From: Scleroderma bovista | Lineage: Eukaryota > Basidiomycota > Agaricomycetes > Boletales > Sclerodermataceae | Reading direction: 5' to 3' | Length of the DNA stretch: 53,151 bases | NCBI GenBank assembly: GCA_037178675.1 | Contig: JAYMGJ010000362.1 | Location: 1-53,151, forward strand | Shown: one piece after another, positions 23,500-34,500 of the stretch | Layout of the letters: every line of letters starts with the position of its first letter | Position numbering within the stretch: the first letter of the stretch is position 1 | Program-made: the position numbers and the translations under genes | The notes under the pieces: model-generated | The model's input: the letters and a program-made list of their open reading frames with translations, nothing else | What the model was told of the DNA's origin: nothing | The model's database searches: none

Positions 23500-23860
23500 T
23501 CCAGTAACCATCATGATCCTGTATATCGGTGGCTCAAGAATGTTGGCCAGTCCATTTGCAATTTGACGGATTTGGAGTCATTACATAAGGTCCTTCGTCG
23601 ATGGAAATTCAAAGCGCAACGGAGAGTGCCCTCTATATTATCCTATTCCATCCCTGATCTCTAGCTCCTGACCACTACACAGGCCCTATACATATAGCAT
23701 TATCTGCTGATCATGAAAGAGACGCTACTAGGCTTATGCCTAACCGTGACCTAATTGTTTATACGGATGGCTCTTTATGTAATACCCACAAGGCAGTCTC
23801 CCTAGTATACAGGTGTGGGCTGAGTTGGCTTTTACGGGCGGGCAGAAGTCTTTACAGGAT
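23500..23860 (+). mobile_element. Decayed LINE-like remnant with an RNase H motif
   Basis: The translation includes RDLIVYTDGSL at about 23738-23780. This resembles the first catalytic-aspartate strand of the RNase H domain in fungal non-LTR retrotransposons (typical form: ...IYTDGS). The preceding frame, with HRSSNH near 23498 and a CRRWKF/LRRWKFKAQ-type basic stretch, fits the connector between reverse transcriptase and RNase H. A stop near 23660 and a short open length show that it is dead. Further 3', to about 24500, one frame is largely open but cut by several TAG/TAA codons, and its identity is unknown. This insert sits where units 3 and 5 carry a BCP1 remnant. Confidence 0.4.
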
Positions 23861-25279
23861 CCTTCGTACGGTTGGAGACCATATTCGATAATGAACTTAC
23901 AGAAAACTGCATGCCAATGCGGACAAGTATCGATGAGGATTACCAATATTTGCCACCCCCTGCACTTCGACAAACTGATACCCACCACCATCGGCACCCT
24001 TAGGGTTACTCCCACGGTGGCCCACGACAACGACGGAGGCTCAATGAAGACAACCAGCACATCCAGCATGACCCGTACTAGGACTAGCATGACGACGCCG
24101 ATTGGTATCACCACCACCTGCAGAGGACAACACTTGAACAGCTGTGCCCACTCCCAGCAGTATTTCCGCTCTGTTTCTCTTATAGAGTCAATGGAATCAA
24201 CGGTATCTTCAAAATTGTCTCTGGAAGCAATCCCCCCTCATGCCGTGTTCCTGCAAGTCGTCATTTCGATGATTTTACCTCATCGAAACGTGATCAACAT
24301 CAACTCAATCGTCAGTCGTCCGTGTCACCAGATTCAAGCAACCCAGGTCCCGGAAACTAAGCGAGTTCTGCTGATATTGGCGCTGGTCATGGACTTGTGC
24401 GGGATTCCAACATTCAACATTTCAACGCGATATCTTTATCCGAAAAATCTACACTTCCCCAGTTGCCTGAGTCTGCGCCCATGCTTTTTCCTTTTACTAC
24501 TTAGAGGGATGTTTCCTGCACGAGATGTCATCATTTTGTCGCACACTCACGATGGATCTTACAGATCAGTGGCTGATGCACTATTGTCTACTTGCTGGAG
24601 GCATGAGCTGCATCTCTGAATTAGCATGTAGCTTAGTGTCTTGCACAGTCGGAGTCATGCTTAAGTGCTTAATATTATTCACCACTTGCTGCACGTGGGA
24701 GGTAATGGGTGGGGCATACAATAGCTGTGAATCACTTTCGCCGGTGAACAGTTTGGTCATACAACCCGAGACTCGATTACCCTATGCTAGATCTAATGTA
24801 CGTAGACATATTGCATACATAGTAGTCAATCAAAGTGGCTTGGTGCTCAGGTCAAATGTAAGTGCTGGAGGCATCATGCTCCTACGTCGTGCCTGGACTG
24901 TCCCTTATACGCCGAAGTCTGCCAATAATGCCTCACCAACGCGTCCACTGAGTGGTTTCCTAATAACCGAACAACAGATGCCATATATCAAAAAAAAAAA
25001 AAACAGACTGCTGATCAAGACAGCATACAATTGACAGCATAGATCAAAGCTAAATCTTGCTGGTGTGAAATATCTAAGTACAAACTGCGTAGAAATCTAG
25101 ATACAGTATATTTTATTCGTGAGTCAAAATGTACACTTATGTCAATTATTCCTATATTCTTTCCTATCAGGCCTGTGATCCAACGTTGGACCCAGCCAAG
25201 TGCTGGTTTTTGCCTGAAAGTACGAACTTCGTGTCCATAGGGTAGCAAGAGGAAAAAAAAAATTATGATAGGAAGTGAA
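23861..25279. other. Remainder of the unit 6 insert, unidentified
   Basis: A plus-strand frame through about 23880-24500 is rich in His, Asp and Arg, then Ser/Pro, interrupted by a few TAG/TAA codons that a C-to-T change could explain. A run of twelve A lies at about 24990, perhaps an old poly(A) end. I recognise no family here. Confidence 0.3.
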
Positions 25280-26617
25280 CTAGTGCGTACGTGCACTCTT
25301 CAGGCGCCCAACCCTTAGGTGAGCTTCTCTAATATGCCTGACAAGGCAACCCCTTGTCATGTTCTTGTCGCACCATCTACATGTGACCTGAGTACGTGCT
25401 GACAACTTGGTAATGCCATGGGCAGTGGCAAAATGAGCTTGACACTCATGAGTGATATCAACGCCGCATATATGCCCATGCTCATCTTTCCAACCGCATG
25501 GCACGGTGCAGTTGCGACACATGGACGGCTTCACTGCAGTAGGTATCTGCGTGGAAGTGGATGGGGGAAAACTCTGGAATGCATTGGAATCAACGGTCTA
25601 GTTCGATGACATGATTGCTCACCCCCGAATACATTTGACATCCTTCCTGACCAGGAACATTACGGATATCTGGCGAAATATGTGGGTAGCCCTGGTAGTA
25701 CGGGTCGCTGGTTAACGTAGCCTGGGTGGAAGGGAAACCTTGAAAATAATTTGAGTCGTTGATTGTTGGGCGTCCATCTTGACCAGAAGCAATATGGACA
25801 TGAGTATGTGGGCTGGCCTGGTTCCACGACTGGTCCACAGGAGGGTTTGATGACGTCGCATGGGTATCAACAGATGAAAGGAAGTCCCATGTATTTGAGT
25901 CAACAATCTGATTTTATGATATGATTGCTCACCCCATGGTGCAGCTGGCATCCTGTCGGACAAATAGGAGGAGGGTGGTACACCGGGTGGGCCGTCAAAG
26001 GAGGACCGCAAACTTCCGTCGAGAGAGGGGGAACGAGTGTGAAGGATTGTGTGGGATAGAGCTGTACCTGGTAAGTATCCTTATGGCCCCAAGCATGCAA
26101 TGGCCAAGCCTACAGTCATCGATGGTGCCTGCGGACGGGTAACCCCAAAGGATGTCATGGCCGAGAATGAATCTTCTGTATCCCGAACGGCGTTAGGTGT
26201 TGTCAGGATGCTTTGTATGTATGGGTCACTCGACGGTTGTTGAAAGTGATCCTCTGTCATAAAGCAGGGAATAAAAACATCCCGAACATTATTTCTACAT
26301 TTGAAGGCAAGGATGTAAGTCCTCAGCACCGGATGATGGAATTATGCGTACGTTGTCAGGATGCTTTGTATGTATGGGTCACTCGATGGTTGTTGAAACT
26401 GATGCTCTATCATGGAGCAGGAGATAAAAACATCCCGAACATTATTTCTACATTTGAAGGCAAGGATGTAAGTCCTCAGCACCGGATGATGAAATTATGC
26501 GTACCCTGACGTCGAGATTAAATGTCTGGGTCCGAGGGCACCAGCAAGGATGGAAAACGGAGTGGGGTGGGTCTCCTCGGACTCATATAGAGCGTGATGT
26601 GATCGTCCAACAATCAT
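25280..26617 (-). CDS. ZF6: zinc-finger paralog with a duplicated exon (341 aa)
   Basis: Exons: 26617-26505 (MIVGRSHHALYES), 26447-26352, 26294-26114, 26067-25933, 25829-25623 and 25573-25280. All splice sites are GT-AG and all phases agree. Exons 2 and 3 begin with the same 32-codon block (NNVRDVF...QFQQPS or HFQQPS...SILTT), made by a 153-bp tandem duplication. Finger module at about residues 270-334: CGWKDEHGHIC to HIREAHLRVGR. Its second half has 11 residues between the Cys pair and the first His where paralogs have 13. The intron at 25932 lacks the usual acceptor (AG changed to GG at 25887-25888). The model uses the next in-phase acceptor, giving a 103-nt intron and dropping about 19 codons. 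A TATA box lies at 26746-26754. With ZF1, the best candidate for a working copy. Confidence 0.65.
26200..26505. repeat. 153-bp tandem duplication (two copies, nearly identical)
   Basis: Copy 1 is 26200-26352 and copy 2 is 26353-26505. Both run from TTGTCAGGATGCTTTGTATG to ATTATGCGTAC with only a handful of differences, the clearest recent duplication in the window. On the minus strand each copy holds one 96-nt exon of ZF6 plus the 57-nt intron beside it. Confidence 0.95.
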
Positions 26618-26742
26618 ATCTTGCTATCTACGAAGAACAGAAGAAGAGCAGGAAAGACCAAAAAGAACGGTGGCAGTGTGGTAAAACGAGATGGGATATG
26701 CGGGGGAATGAGGTAAGTGAGGTTGCTTCGAATGAGGTATAG

Positions 26743-26757
26743 GTCTTATATATACCA
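26743..26757 (-). promoter_or_regulatory. TATA-like box of ZF6
   Basis: The minus strand reads GGTATATATAAGACC, about 130 nt before the ATG at 26617, in a block shared with the ZF4 promoter. Confidence 0.55.
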
Positions 26758-26849
26758 GTGGTTGGTGGCGTTGAGGAAGAATTATCTAAGCGAACTGTGA
26801 GTGGCCACCCCCTTCTCCCTGAATTGTTTAGCGTGACGTAGGCGGAAGC

Positions 26850-27015
26850 TCGCCACCATATGAACGTGGCGCTTGTTCGTGCTCCAGACAACCGTTTCGC
26901 ATGGAGTGCCATAAGACAGCTGGAAGAATCACCTGAGTCAAACATCTTGTCCAAGCCATGATGCGCCAGCGCCCCGAAGAACCTACTCATTAGTAGATCT
27001 GTAAACCAAATTCAC
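26850..27015. repeat. Array landmark repeat, copy 7 (right end of array)
   Basis: GCCACCATATGAACG, CCATAAGACAGCTGGAAGA, CACCTGAGTCAAACATC and ATTAGTAGATCTGTA. This last copy lies between ZF6 and intact BCP1, so the ancestral order was zinc-finger gene, landmark, BCP1. Confidence 0.65.
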
Positions 27016-27784
27016 AAGTAGATCAGTCCGGTAAATAACGGTGATACCATAAAAATTCTGAAGTACCACCTACATGACCTATATTTCCTGACCACGTCGT
27101 CAGTCAAAGAGATTAGCTGAGTATCTGGTAGCCAACTGTCCATGGGAGCCATGCGGTTCTGCAATGATAGCGCGATTTACCGCTGAGCGATTCGGTGGGG
27201 GCAGTGGGGTGCCAGTGGTAACTTGTCAGATGTACGAAGTAGGGTATTCCAACAGCAAACCCCCTCGTTCAACCCGACTGGTCATTTTTAGCCCTCATAA
27301 TTCGTATCTTGTAACCAGCGTGCATGTCAAGATATGTGTACGGCAAACTTTGGGTAGTGTGATCTAGATTTTTCGTCCATAGTGAGTTAATCTGAGATTG
27401 GAAAGAGTCGGGGTCCTTGCAAGACCTATGCGACCGTTGGACGGGTGTTGGATTGGCCCGAGCCGTGATTGAAGAACGCCAAATGTTCATCTGGTGGAGT
27501 CGAATTAGCGTCAGGAACCGAATTGCTGCAACATTACGCGTAAATTCCGAATCAGGGCCGACCTATTAAGTGCCTTGAAACGAACTGCGCAATTTGAATG
27601 CCAACAGACGTGCTTGTGGAACCATGGTGAGCTTCTCAGAGGTTCAAATATCCCCTTGCTTGCCTACGTTGGTTGTAACTTTACGCCTCCCACGCCACCT
27701 ATTGGCATTTGGCTAGCCTGGCTAAGTTGTATCATATTTGTGCTCTGTAGTAAGGACTTATCCAGCTTCGGATCATAACAAGAA

Positions 27785-28907
27785 ATGTCAAAAAGAAAAC
27801 AGAGTGTTGATGCAGACATTGATCAAGACGTTTCTGATGAAGAGGTATGTACCATTGGCGTGGTGCAGGGTTCTCATCACTGATACCACTAGTTCAGTAG
27901 GCACCCACTTTCGTGAATGTCGACTTTGACTTCTTCAATTTGAATCCTGAGGTCGATTACCATGCTATCAACCGTCTGCTAATCCAGCTCTTTGGATCCG
28001 ATGCGGAGAATCTACAGACAGGAAGGATTGCTGATCTGATCCTGTCAGTAGCAGACACAGGTGTAGGGAGCACTGTCAAAACGGACGGAGAGGAGGGCGA
28101 TCCGTACGCATTTTTAACGGCGTTGAGCTGCGATACGCATCGGGTACCGTTATTCATCTTCGTCGTTCTTGAACGGCAGATATACTGACCAACAGCGGAC
28201 GTACACAGGACAATCCTGCTATGAAGGCTCTAATAGATTATATCCTTTCAAAATCGGCGACAGAACCTGTATTCCATGCCACGCTTTCCTCGCTTCTCGC
28301 CCCCAAAACACGGGTCCAGGACCAAGCTCAAGCTCATCTGGGACTTGTCCTATGCGAACGCTTGATTAACATGCCCGTCCAGGTCGTTCCACCCATGTAT
28401 CGCATGCTCGTTGAGGAGATCAAGGATGCGATTGCCGACGTATGTCCATATCAAACTTCCATTTGATCCAGTATGCTAAAAGCTAGTCTTGTGTAGGGGG
28501 GCGCCTACGAATTTTCCCACTACCTGTTCATCTCGCGAGTGTATCGCTTGAGTCCCGAGGAGGAAGATGCCATGGCCGCTGCACAGCACAATTCCAAGCG
28601 GTATAAATCCGCGGGGAACACCGAGTTAGGACGAAGTAGGGATGGTGTTTACAGTTTCCATCCGGAAGATGAAGAGATTATCAAGGTTCGCAGTTCCCGT
28701 CCACACGCCGCCGATCGTAATTAATGTGATATGTTGCAGTTTGCAACGCACGTTTTGACTTATACACATACACACGCGCCGCCACGCGATGCGGAGAGCG
28801 TGGGTCTCGATGTTGGGGGACGAATAATGCTGGTCCCTGCGGATCGCCTTGATGCACTCGTCCATGTTATGGGGGAGACATTTGCCGTCTCTGGCGAGTT
28901 ATCATAA
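27785..28907 (+). CDS. BCP1: BCP1/BCCIP family protein (296 aa)
   Basis: Exons 27785-27844, 27901-28143, 28209-28439, 28497-28685 and 28740-28907; all splice sites GT-AG, all phases agree. Start MSKRKQSVDADIDQD. Hallmarks of the family: VNVDFDFFNLNPEVDYHAIN, LIQLFGSDAE, DLILS, GSTVKTDGEEGDPYAFLTAL, ALIDYILSKS, then a GGAYEFSHYLFISRVYRL block and a C-terminal GGRIMLVP. In yeast, Bcp1 acts in nuclear export of the lipid kinase Mss4 and as chaperone and escort of ribosomal protein Rpl23; the animal relative BCCIP binds BRCA2 and p21. Length is about that of fungal orthologs. It sits at the right edge of the array and is the parent of the broken copies at 12738 and 19663. Its stop is only 182 nt before the VPS35 start. 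Confidence 0.95.
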
Positions 28908-29089
28908 TGGAATTGTAAAACAAGTGTAAAGCCATAGGTAGCAGCACAAGGAGATACAAGGATGTGCGGTAGCACAGCATTACATAACCGGCAATTTTGC
29001 GGTGCAGGCAAGGGTCCGATATTGTGAACCGGTGACGGAGCCTACACTGACTTCTGGCTTGGGTCCCATCGCACTCGTCGCAGTCCATC

Positions 29090-32000
29090 ATGGCGACCAC
29101 ACCGACGACGCAGGTCGTCGAGGAGGGAAAACTGCTCAGCGAAAATCTCAGCACGGTCAAGTTGCAGGCGGCCCAGATGAGGAGACATCTGGTACGTATG
29201 CGTTCAGCGCCCCGCGCTGCGGAACCAACGTCTGACTTATCACAGGACAACGACGATATCATGGACGCACTGAAGAGCGCCAGCTTGATGCTTGCTGAGT
29301 TGCGCACGTCATCCCTCTCTCCAAAGCAATATTACGAGCTTTGTATGTTCCGGTGCTCCGTACCATTTCCGGCGACTTTAACCACTAGTACACCAGATAT
29401 GGCCGTCTTTGATGCTCTTCGACACCTATCCAACTATCTCTACGATGCGCATACCCAAAGCCGACACCACCTCGCTGACCTTTACGAGCTTGTCCAATAC
29501 GCCGGGAACATTGTTCCCCGACTCTATCTTATGATCACCGTTGGCTCCGTGTACATGTCGATTCCAGAGGCTCCAGTTAAGGAGATCATGAAGGATATGC
29601 TAGAGATGTGCAGAGGCGTGCTGAACCCCGTCAGAGGGCTCTTTCTCAGGCACTATCTTAGTGGGCAAACAAGGGGTCACCTGCCAATCGGTGAAGATCC
29701 CGGGTGCGTCTATAGTTTCACAGACTGCGTATTGGAGTAGTCCACTGACAGTGCATGTCGCAACAGACCCACAGGAAACCTGCAAGATTCGATTTCCTTC
29801 GTTCTCACCAATTTCATCGAGATGAATAAGCTCTGGGTCCGTCTTCAACACCAGGGTCACTCGCGGGATCGTGAGAAGCGCGAAATGGAGCGGCGCGATC
29901 TGCGAATACTCGTTGGCACGAACCTCGTCCGTCTTTCCCAGCTCGATGGCGTGGACCTGGATATGTATCAAAAGTTCATTCTCCCCGCCATCCTGGAGCA
30001 AGTCGTCAATTGCAAGGACGTCATCGCGCAAGAGTATCTGATGGAGGTTGTCATACAGGTGCGTGGCCACCACTTCACATTATGGGCGGATTTGTAATGG
30101 TCGTTCGATAGGTCTTCACGGATGAATTCCATCTACACTCGCTCGGCCCTTTCCTATCTGCTACAGCCCAGCTTCATCCCAAGGTGAACATCAAGTTGAT
30201 AGTCATTGCTCTCATCGATCGCCTCGCTGCTTATGCTGCACGGGAGGCGGAGAGCGAGGACCCTGAAGAAACCAAGAAGCAGGAAGAGGCAGCTGCACGA
30301 CGACTTGCGGAGAAAGTCCGACTGGCGCGTGAGCGTGCGAATGAACCTCGGGTGGAGCAACCACAGCAGGACGGCGCGGAGACCTGGGGGGACGGTGCCG
30401 CTTCAGTGGAAAAGGAGGCAGCTGCAGTGAGCCCGACAAGTGAGAAGGTGAATGGTCTCTCAGAGGAAAGCAAAGAAGGGAAAGGCAAGGAAAAGGAGGG
30501 GGTACCCGTGCACAAATTCAGGGGTGTACCAGAAAACGTCCAGCTATTTGAGGTTTTCTGGAAACAGGTTGTCGAGCTTATCAAGGTATGTGTGTTGCAA
30601 GGCGGGTAAAGGAGAGCTGACCTTTGTCGATAGGCAAGACCAGATTTGTCCATACAGGACATCACCGCATTGCTAGTCTCCCTCACAAATCTATCGCTTA
30701 GCTGCTACCCTGACAGACTCGAATATGTGGACCAAATTCTTGGCTTTGCTCATGAGAAGATCAAAGAGTTTTCAAAGAGGTATGGATGCTCTGACCGTCT
30801 CGAAATGTAACACGTCATCATGATCCCTTTCTAGTGCTGACCTTCATGCTCCCCAAACGGCCGCGAACCTCGCCGCGCTCCTCGCCGCACCTATTAATTC
30901 TTACCAGTCTGTACTAACACTCCTCGCCATCCCGCGCTACGTCCCCCTTCTCTCACAACAGCTCTTTTCTACCCGACGTTCCATCGCACACTCTGTCGTG
31001 TCAAGTGTGCTGAAGAACGAGACCGTCATCGAGACGCCACGCGATGTCGACGGTGTCCTCGACTTGTGCCACGTACTGATCAAGGACCAGGGCGACGCTG
31101 CACCTACGTCTGGCGTTGGCGCCGCAAAGGAGATACGGCGACAGGGGCCGCATTTTCCAGAGAGGGACGATGTCGTTGAGGAGCAGGGCTGGCTAGCACG
31201 TATGGTCCACTTGTTCAGGGCGGAATCGCTCGATGTGCAGTTCGAGGTGGGTGAGATTGAAGTCAACGGTTGTCACTTGCTAACTGACCGTCCCACTATG
31301 CAGCTGTTGCAGACAGCACGAAAGCACTTTGAGGCGGGTGGCGAACGTATGCGGTATACGTTCCCCGCTCTCATTACGTCGAGCATAAAATTATGTCGAC
31401 GATTTAAGAACCGGGAGCATTTGGTAATTTTCCTTGTTTCCATTAGCGGACGTGTCTGACGTTGAGGGGCTCACACAGGAAGAGGACTGGCAATCAAAAG
31501 TGACGACCATCCTCAAGTTCGTGCGCCAATGTGCTTCGATTCTGGCCACCCAGGTCGATGCACCTGCACCTGCCCTACGGCTCTTTTTACTCGCCGCCCA
31601 GATCGCGTCTGAATGTGGATCCGAGTTTTCTGATCTCGCATACGACCTTTACGTGCAAGCGTTTTCGGTGTACGAGGACTCGATTTCGGAGTCCCGTGCA
31701 CAGCTTGCCGCTATCACGCTGATCATCGGCACACTGCAGACGTCCCGTGTATTCGAGGTCGACGTGTATGATACGCTGATTACGAAAGCTGCACTGCATG
31801 GCGCCAAGTTGCTAAAGAAACCACATCAAGCCACCGCCGTGCATGCGGCGAGCCATCTTTGGTGGCAGGAGGCACCTGCAGAGGAGGGCGATGGTGACGT
31901 TGCTCAAGCGGAGGGTGAAAAGAGCAGCAATGGGTCCAAGGACGGGGAGGCCGTAGCGGTATGTTGCTGTGGCGTGTTGCGGCTGTGGTCTAATTGAATG

Positions 32001-32467
32001 CTGTCAGTTCCCCCACCAGGACAGCAAACGTGTACTGGAATGCCTGCAGAAAGCACTGCGCATTGCCAACTCGGCAACCGAGGAAATTGTCACCGTTCAG
32101 CTGTACTGTGAGACACTGGACCAGTACCTATACTACTTTGATCGCGGTGCACCTGCGGTATGTTCCGACCGTCGTGCGGCGGTGTCGTCGTTCCAGCTGA
32201 CCACTATGGCAGATCGCACCCAAATTCGTCGTCTCGCTCGTTGAGCTCATTACGTCGTCCATCGATTCGATTTCTTCGCCGGCGTACTCGACTTCATATT
32301 TGCACCCGTCGCAGAGAATAGAAGGCGTGTCTTCACCCGAGACGATCACACGGCACTTCCGTAATACGCTAGCGTATATACATGGAAAAAAGACGTCGGA
32401 GAATCCGGGGCGGTACGACGAGGTCGAGGTCGTTGGCGCGTTTTTGAAGATGGGCATTACACGGTAG
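29090..32467 (+). CDS. VPS35: Vps35, core subunit of the retromer complex (944 aa)
   Basis: Eleven exons with GT-AG introns: 29090-29191, 29246-29342, 29397-29703, 29767-30058, 30112-30585, 30634-30779, 30835-31246, 31304-31423, 31479-31958, 32008-32157 and 32213-32467. All phases agree and the 944-aa product matches the usual fungal length. The near-invariant PRLYL motif that contacts Vps26 is at about residues 107-111 ([17 protein letters not shown]). The rest is alpha-solenoid, with an acidic/Glu-Lys-rich insert in exon 5 that is common in fungal orthologs. Vps35 with Vps26 and Vps29 sorts transmembrane cargo from endosomes back to the Golgi. The gene appears intact. A poly-T tract follows at about 32509. 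Confidence 0.96.
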
Positions 32468-33789
32468 CATTAAGTTAGGTTGGTGGTGGGTCTCGTCGAA
32501 TGGAGTTTTTTTTTTTGGATACATGCCCAAATGATTCCCCTCTCCCACCGCCCTCCTCCGCCATTTTGTTGTTTGTTCTAGCTAGCTTAACCTGTGTAAC
32601 TGACGCCATGGGCTTGGGACACACCAAGCTTGATTTGAATGCCTGTACGGAATACCCTCTTTTCTTTTTTTATCATACTATGAGGGGGTTTTTTTTTTCT
32701 TGTCTCGGTGGTGTTTGGCGATCTGGTGGCACTGGCAGATCTCCGCGTCGTTTGAGTGTCCCGGTCATGCAAACGATTCCGACATTTTCGCGCAAAAATC
32801 AGCATCAAAGTTCTCCGCAGCACACATCAGATGGTGGCACGCCAGCCACAGGCCAGCCCCATCGCATCGCATATTTCACGTCGACCTTGTGCTCTTACGT
32901 TGATCGTTTCTGGAGTGCACAGGGTTGATGCCCTTTCCCTGAACCGTGTGAGTGTCCCTTTAATTCAAGATTTCGACACCCCACTCTCGAGGGGGTTGTG
33001 TAGTCATGACGTGTACCTGGTAAGATAATGCAAAGAGCCAGTCGTACATACTTTGCCTCATGGTATTAGTCCTGAACCTTGTTGCAAGACGACTCCGCAT
33101 CGGATGTCACCGCGAACCAAGTCGAGCTTGGTCCATGCACACGACCATGTTCCAGGACCTAGGTACGAGAACCCAATAAAGCTTAAACGCACGTCATCTT
33201 CATGATCCGCTGACGTCGGCGAGATAGGGGAAAGACAAGGAAAGACACGACCCGCGGACATCAGAGCGACCCTACACAGACAAGTGCGTGGCAATGGAGA
33301 TCTGAGCCAGCCCACGCTGTGTTCCAATGGAAACAACCAGATTTATATCGGCTGTGACCAAATCTGCTTGCTAATAACAGCAAGTCCACGTATGGTTAGT
33401 GACGTCGTCAACGTGGGCCGTATGAAGGCTCCCATAACGCCGTTCGATCTGCGCTCTGCAGTGGGGAACTACACACCGAATATATCAGAGATCTTGTGTA
33501 ATTCTTCCCATAAGATTAGAGCCACCGCCATTACATAGTTTGTCGATCAAGATACGATCGGGTGGAGCATGTCCCTGCAAGCAGGGAAAACCCTAACTTA
33601 TCGACCACAAGTATCGTGTGTCGTAACACGTTTAGGTATATGGGTGGAGCAAGATCCCATTTTCGATTGAGGACACGAGTAATAGGACAGACATCCTCGG
33701 ATCTAACAAGAACACAGTGTGCCATCAGTACAATCCAAACTGGCATAGCAACACCTCTGCCGCAGATGTGGATCAACCCTCGTGTAAGA
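32468..33789. other. Intergenic region, nothing recognised
   Basis: About 1.3 kb between VPS35 and the next gene. It has poly-T runs at 32509-32517 and 32690-32698, probably part of the VPS35 3' region. Several open frames of up to 142 codons overlap in all directions without domain similarity or splice context, so I report none as genes. Confidence 0.5.
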
Positions 33790-34470
33790 CTAAGGCTTTG
33801 GCCGAGTATCTAATGCAGAAAGGTGAGTAGCGGCGACACCGTTACTTTCCTGCATGCGTTTCAGTTGTTCATAGCGATTCTGGACGTCCCGACTCGTATC
33901 TGCAATCAGCTGTTGCTCCGTCGGAGGGTGAGAAGCACCAGACTGAGGATCAGAGGGTGGAAGGGGATACGCCCCCACCCCCGTTTGCTTCAAGAAATCT
34001 GCCAGACTCCGTAAACTTCGATCGAGTGCGGCCAAGTCCGCTGTGCAGTACACGTTGTCAACTTATTCCTGCGTGGCCCGAGTCTGGGTGCAGTGACTGT
34101 ACCTTCCGTCTGTGCCGGGCTGTTGCCAGCTTGATAGGCATTTTGGCTGAGAGTCCGAGGGCTAAGTTGAAGGTTTGGTGGACCCTGGAGGACACATGCC
34201 AACTTACATCCCGTTCAAGCTAGTGCGTGCAAGGGAGTTTACCCTTGCAACGTGTTCAAGGGCGATGTGTATGTTTTGTTTGAATGACTCTGGAGAGTTT
34301 GGGTCGGAGAGTGTGCTGGAGGTGTTGGAGTCCTGAGATAGGAAAGAGGCGGTCGAAAAGCTCGACGGAAGGCTTGGAAGGGTGTATGTAGCCGTGGACG
34401 CTTGTGAGTTGGTAGGCGTGTATGATGACTGGCTAGAGTTCATGACGGTTTGGTAGCAAGTAGTGTTCAT
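33790..34470 (-). CDS. Small coiled-coil-type protein, unknown function (185 aa)
   Basis: Exons 34470-34208, 34146-34103 and 34040-33790 with introns of 61 and 62 nt in phase. The N-terminal third is Ser/Thr-rich (SSQSSYTPTNSQAS...). The middle and C-terminal parts look helical: SFKQNIHIALEHVARVNSLA, then IQNAYQAGNSPAQTEADLAA, then a heptad-like stretch ending YEQLKRMQESNG. Size and layout would suit a subunit of a larger complex; a Mediator-type subunit is one guess, but I do not recognise the family. Its ATG is 8 bp from the methyltransferase ATG on the other strand. An internal ATG at 34443 would give 176 aa. Confidence 0.7.
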
Positions 34471-34500
34471 CTCAGCGCATGCCGCCAACCACAATCCACC
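34443..34500. promoter_or_regulatory. Back-to-back start region of a divergent gene pair
   Basis: The two proposed ATGs (minus strand 34470, plus strand 34479) are separated by only 8 bp, so the 5' untranslated regions must overlap the opposite coding sequence unless one gene starts further in. An alternative minus-strand ATG at 34443 would widen the gap only to about 35 bp. No TATA box is evident. Confidence 0.5.

Noticed and set aside
23813..24619. 268-codon plus-strand frame
   Set aside because: It begins at a GTG codon, its translation is low in recognisable protein features, and another frame over the same bases looks more protein-like. Treated as a chance frame within a decayed insert.
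26213..26509. Plus-strand frame with two 51-residue repeats
   Set aside because: It is the antisense shadow of the 153-bp duplication in ZF6; the minus-strand exon structure explains the sequence better.
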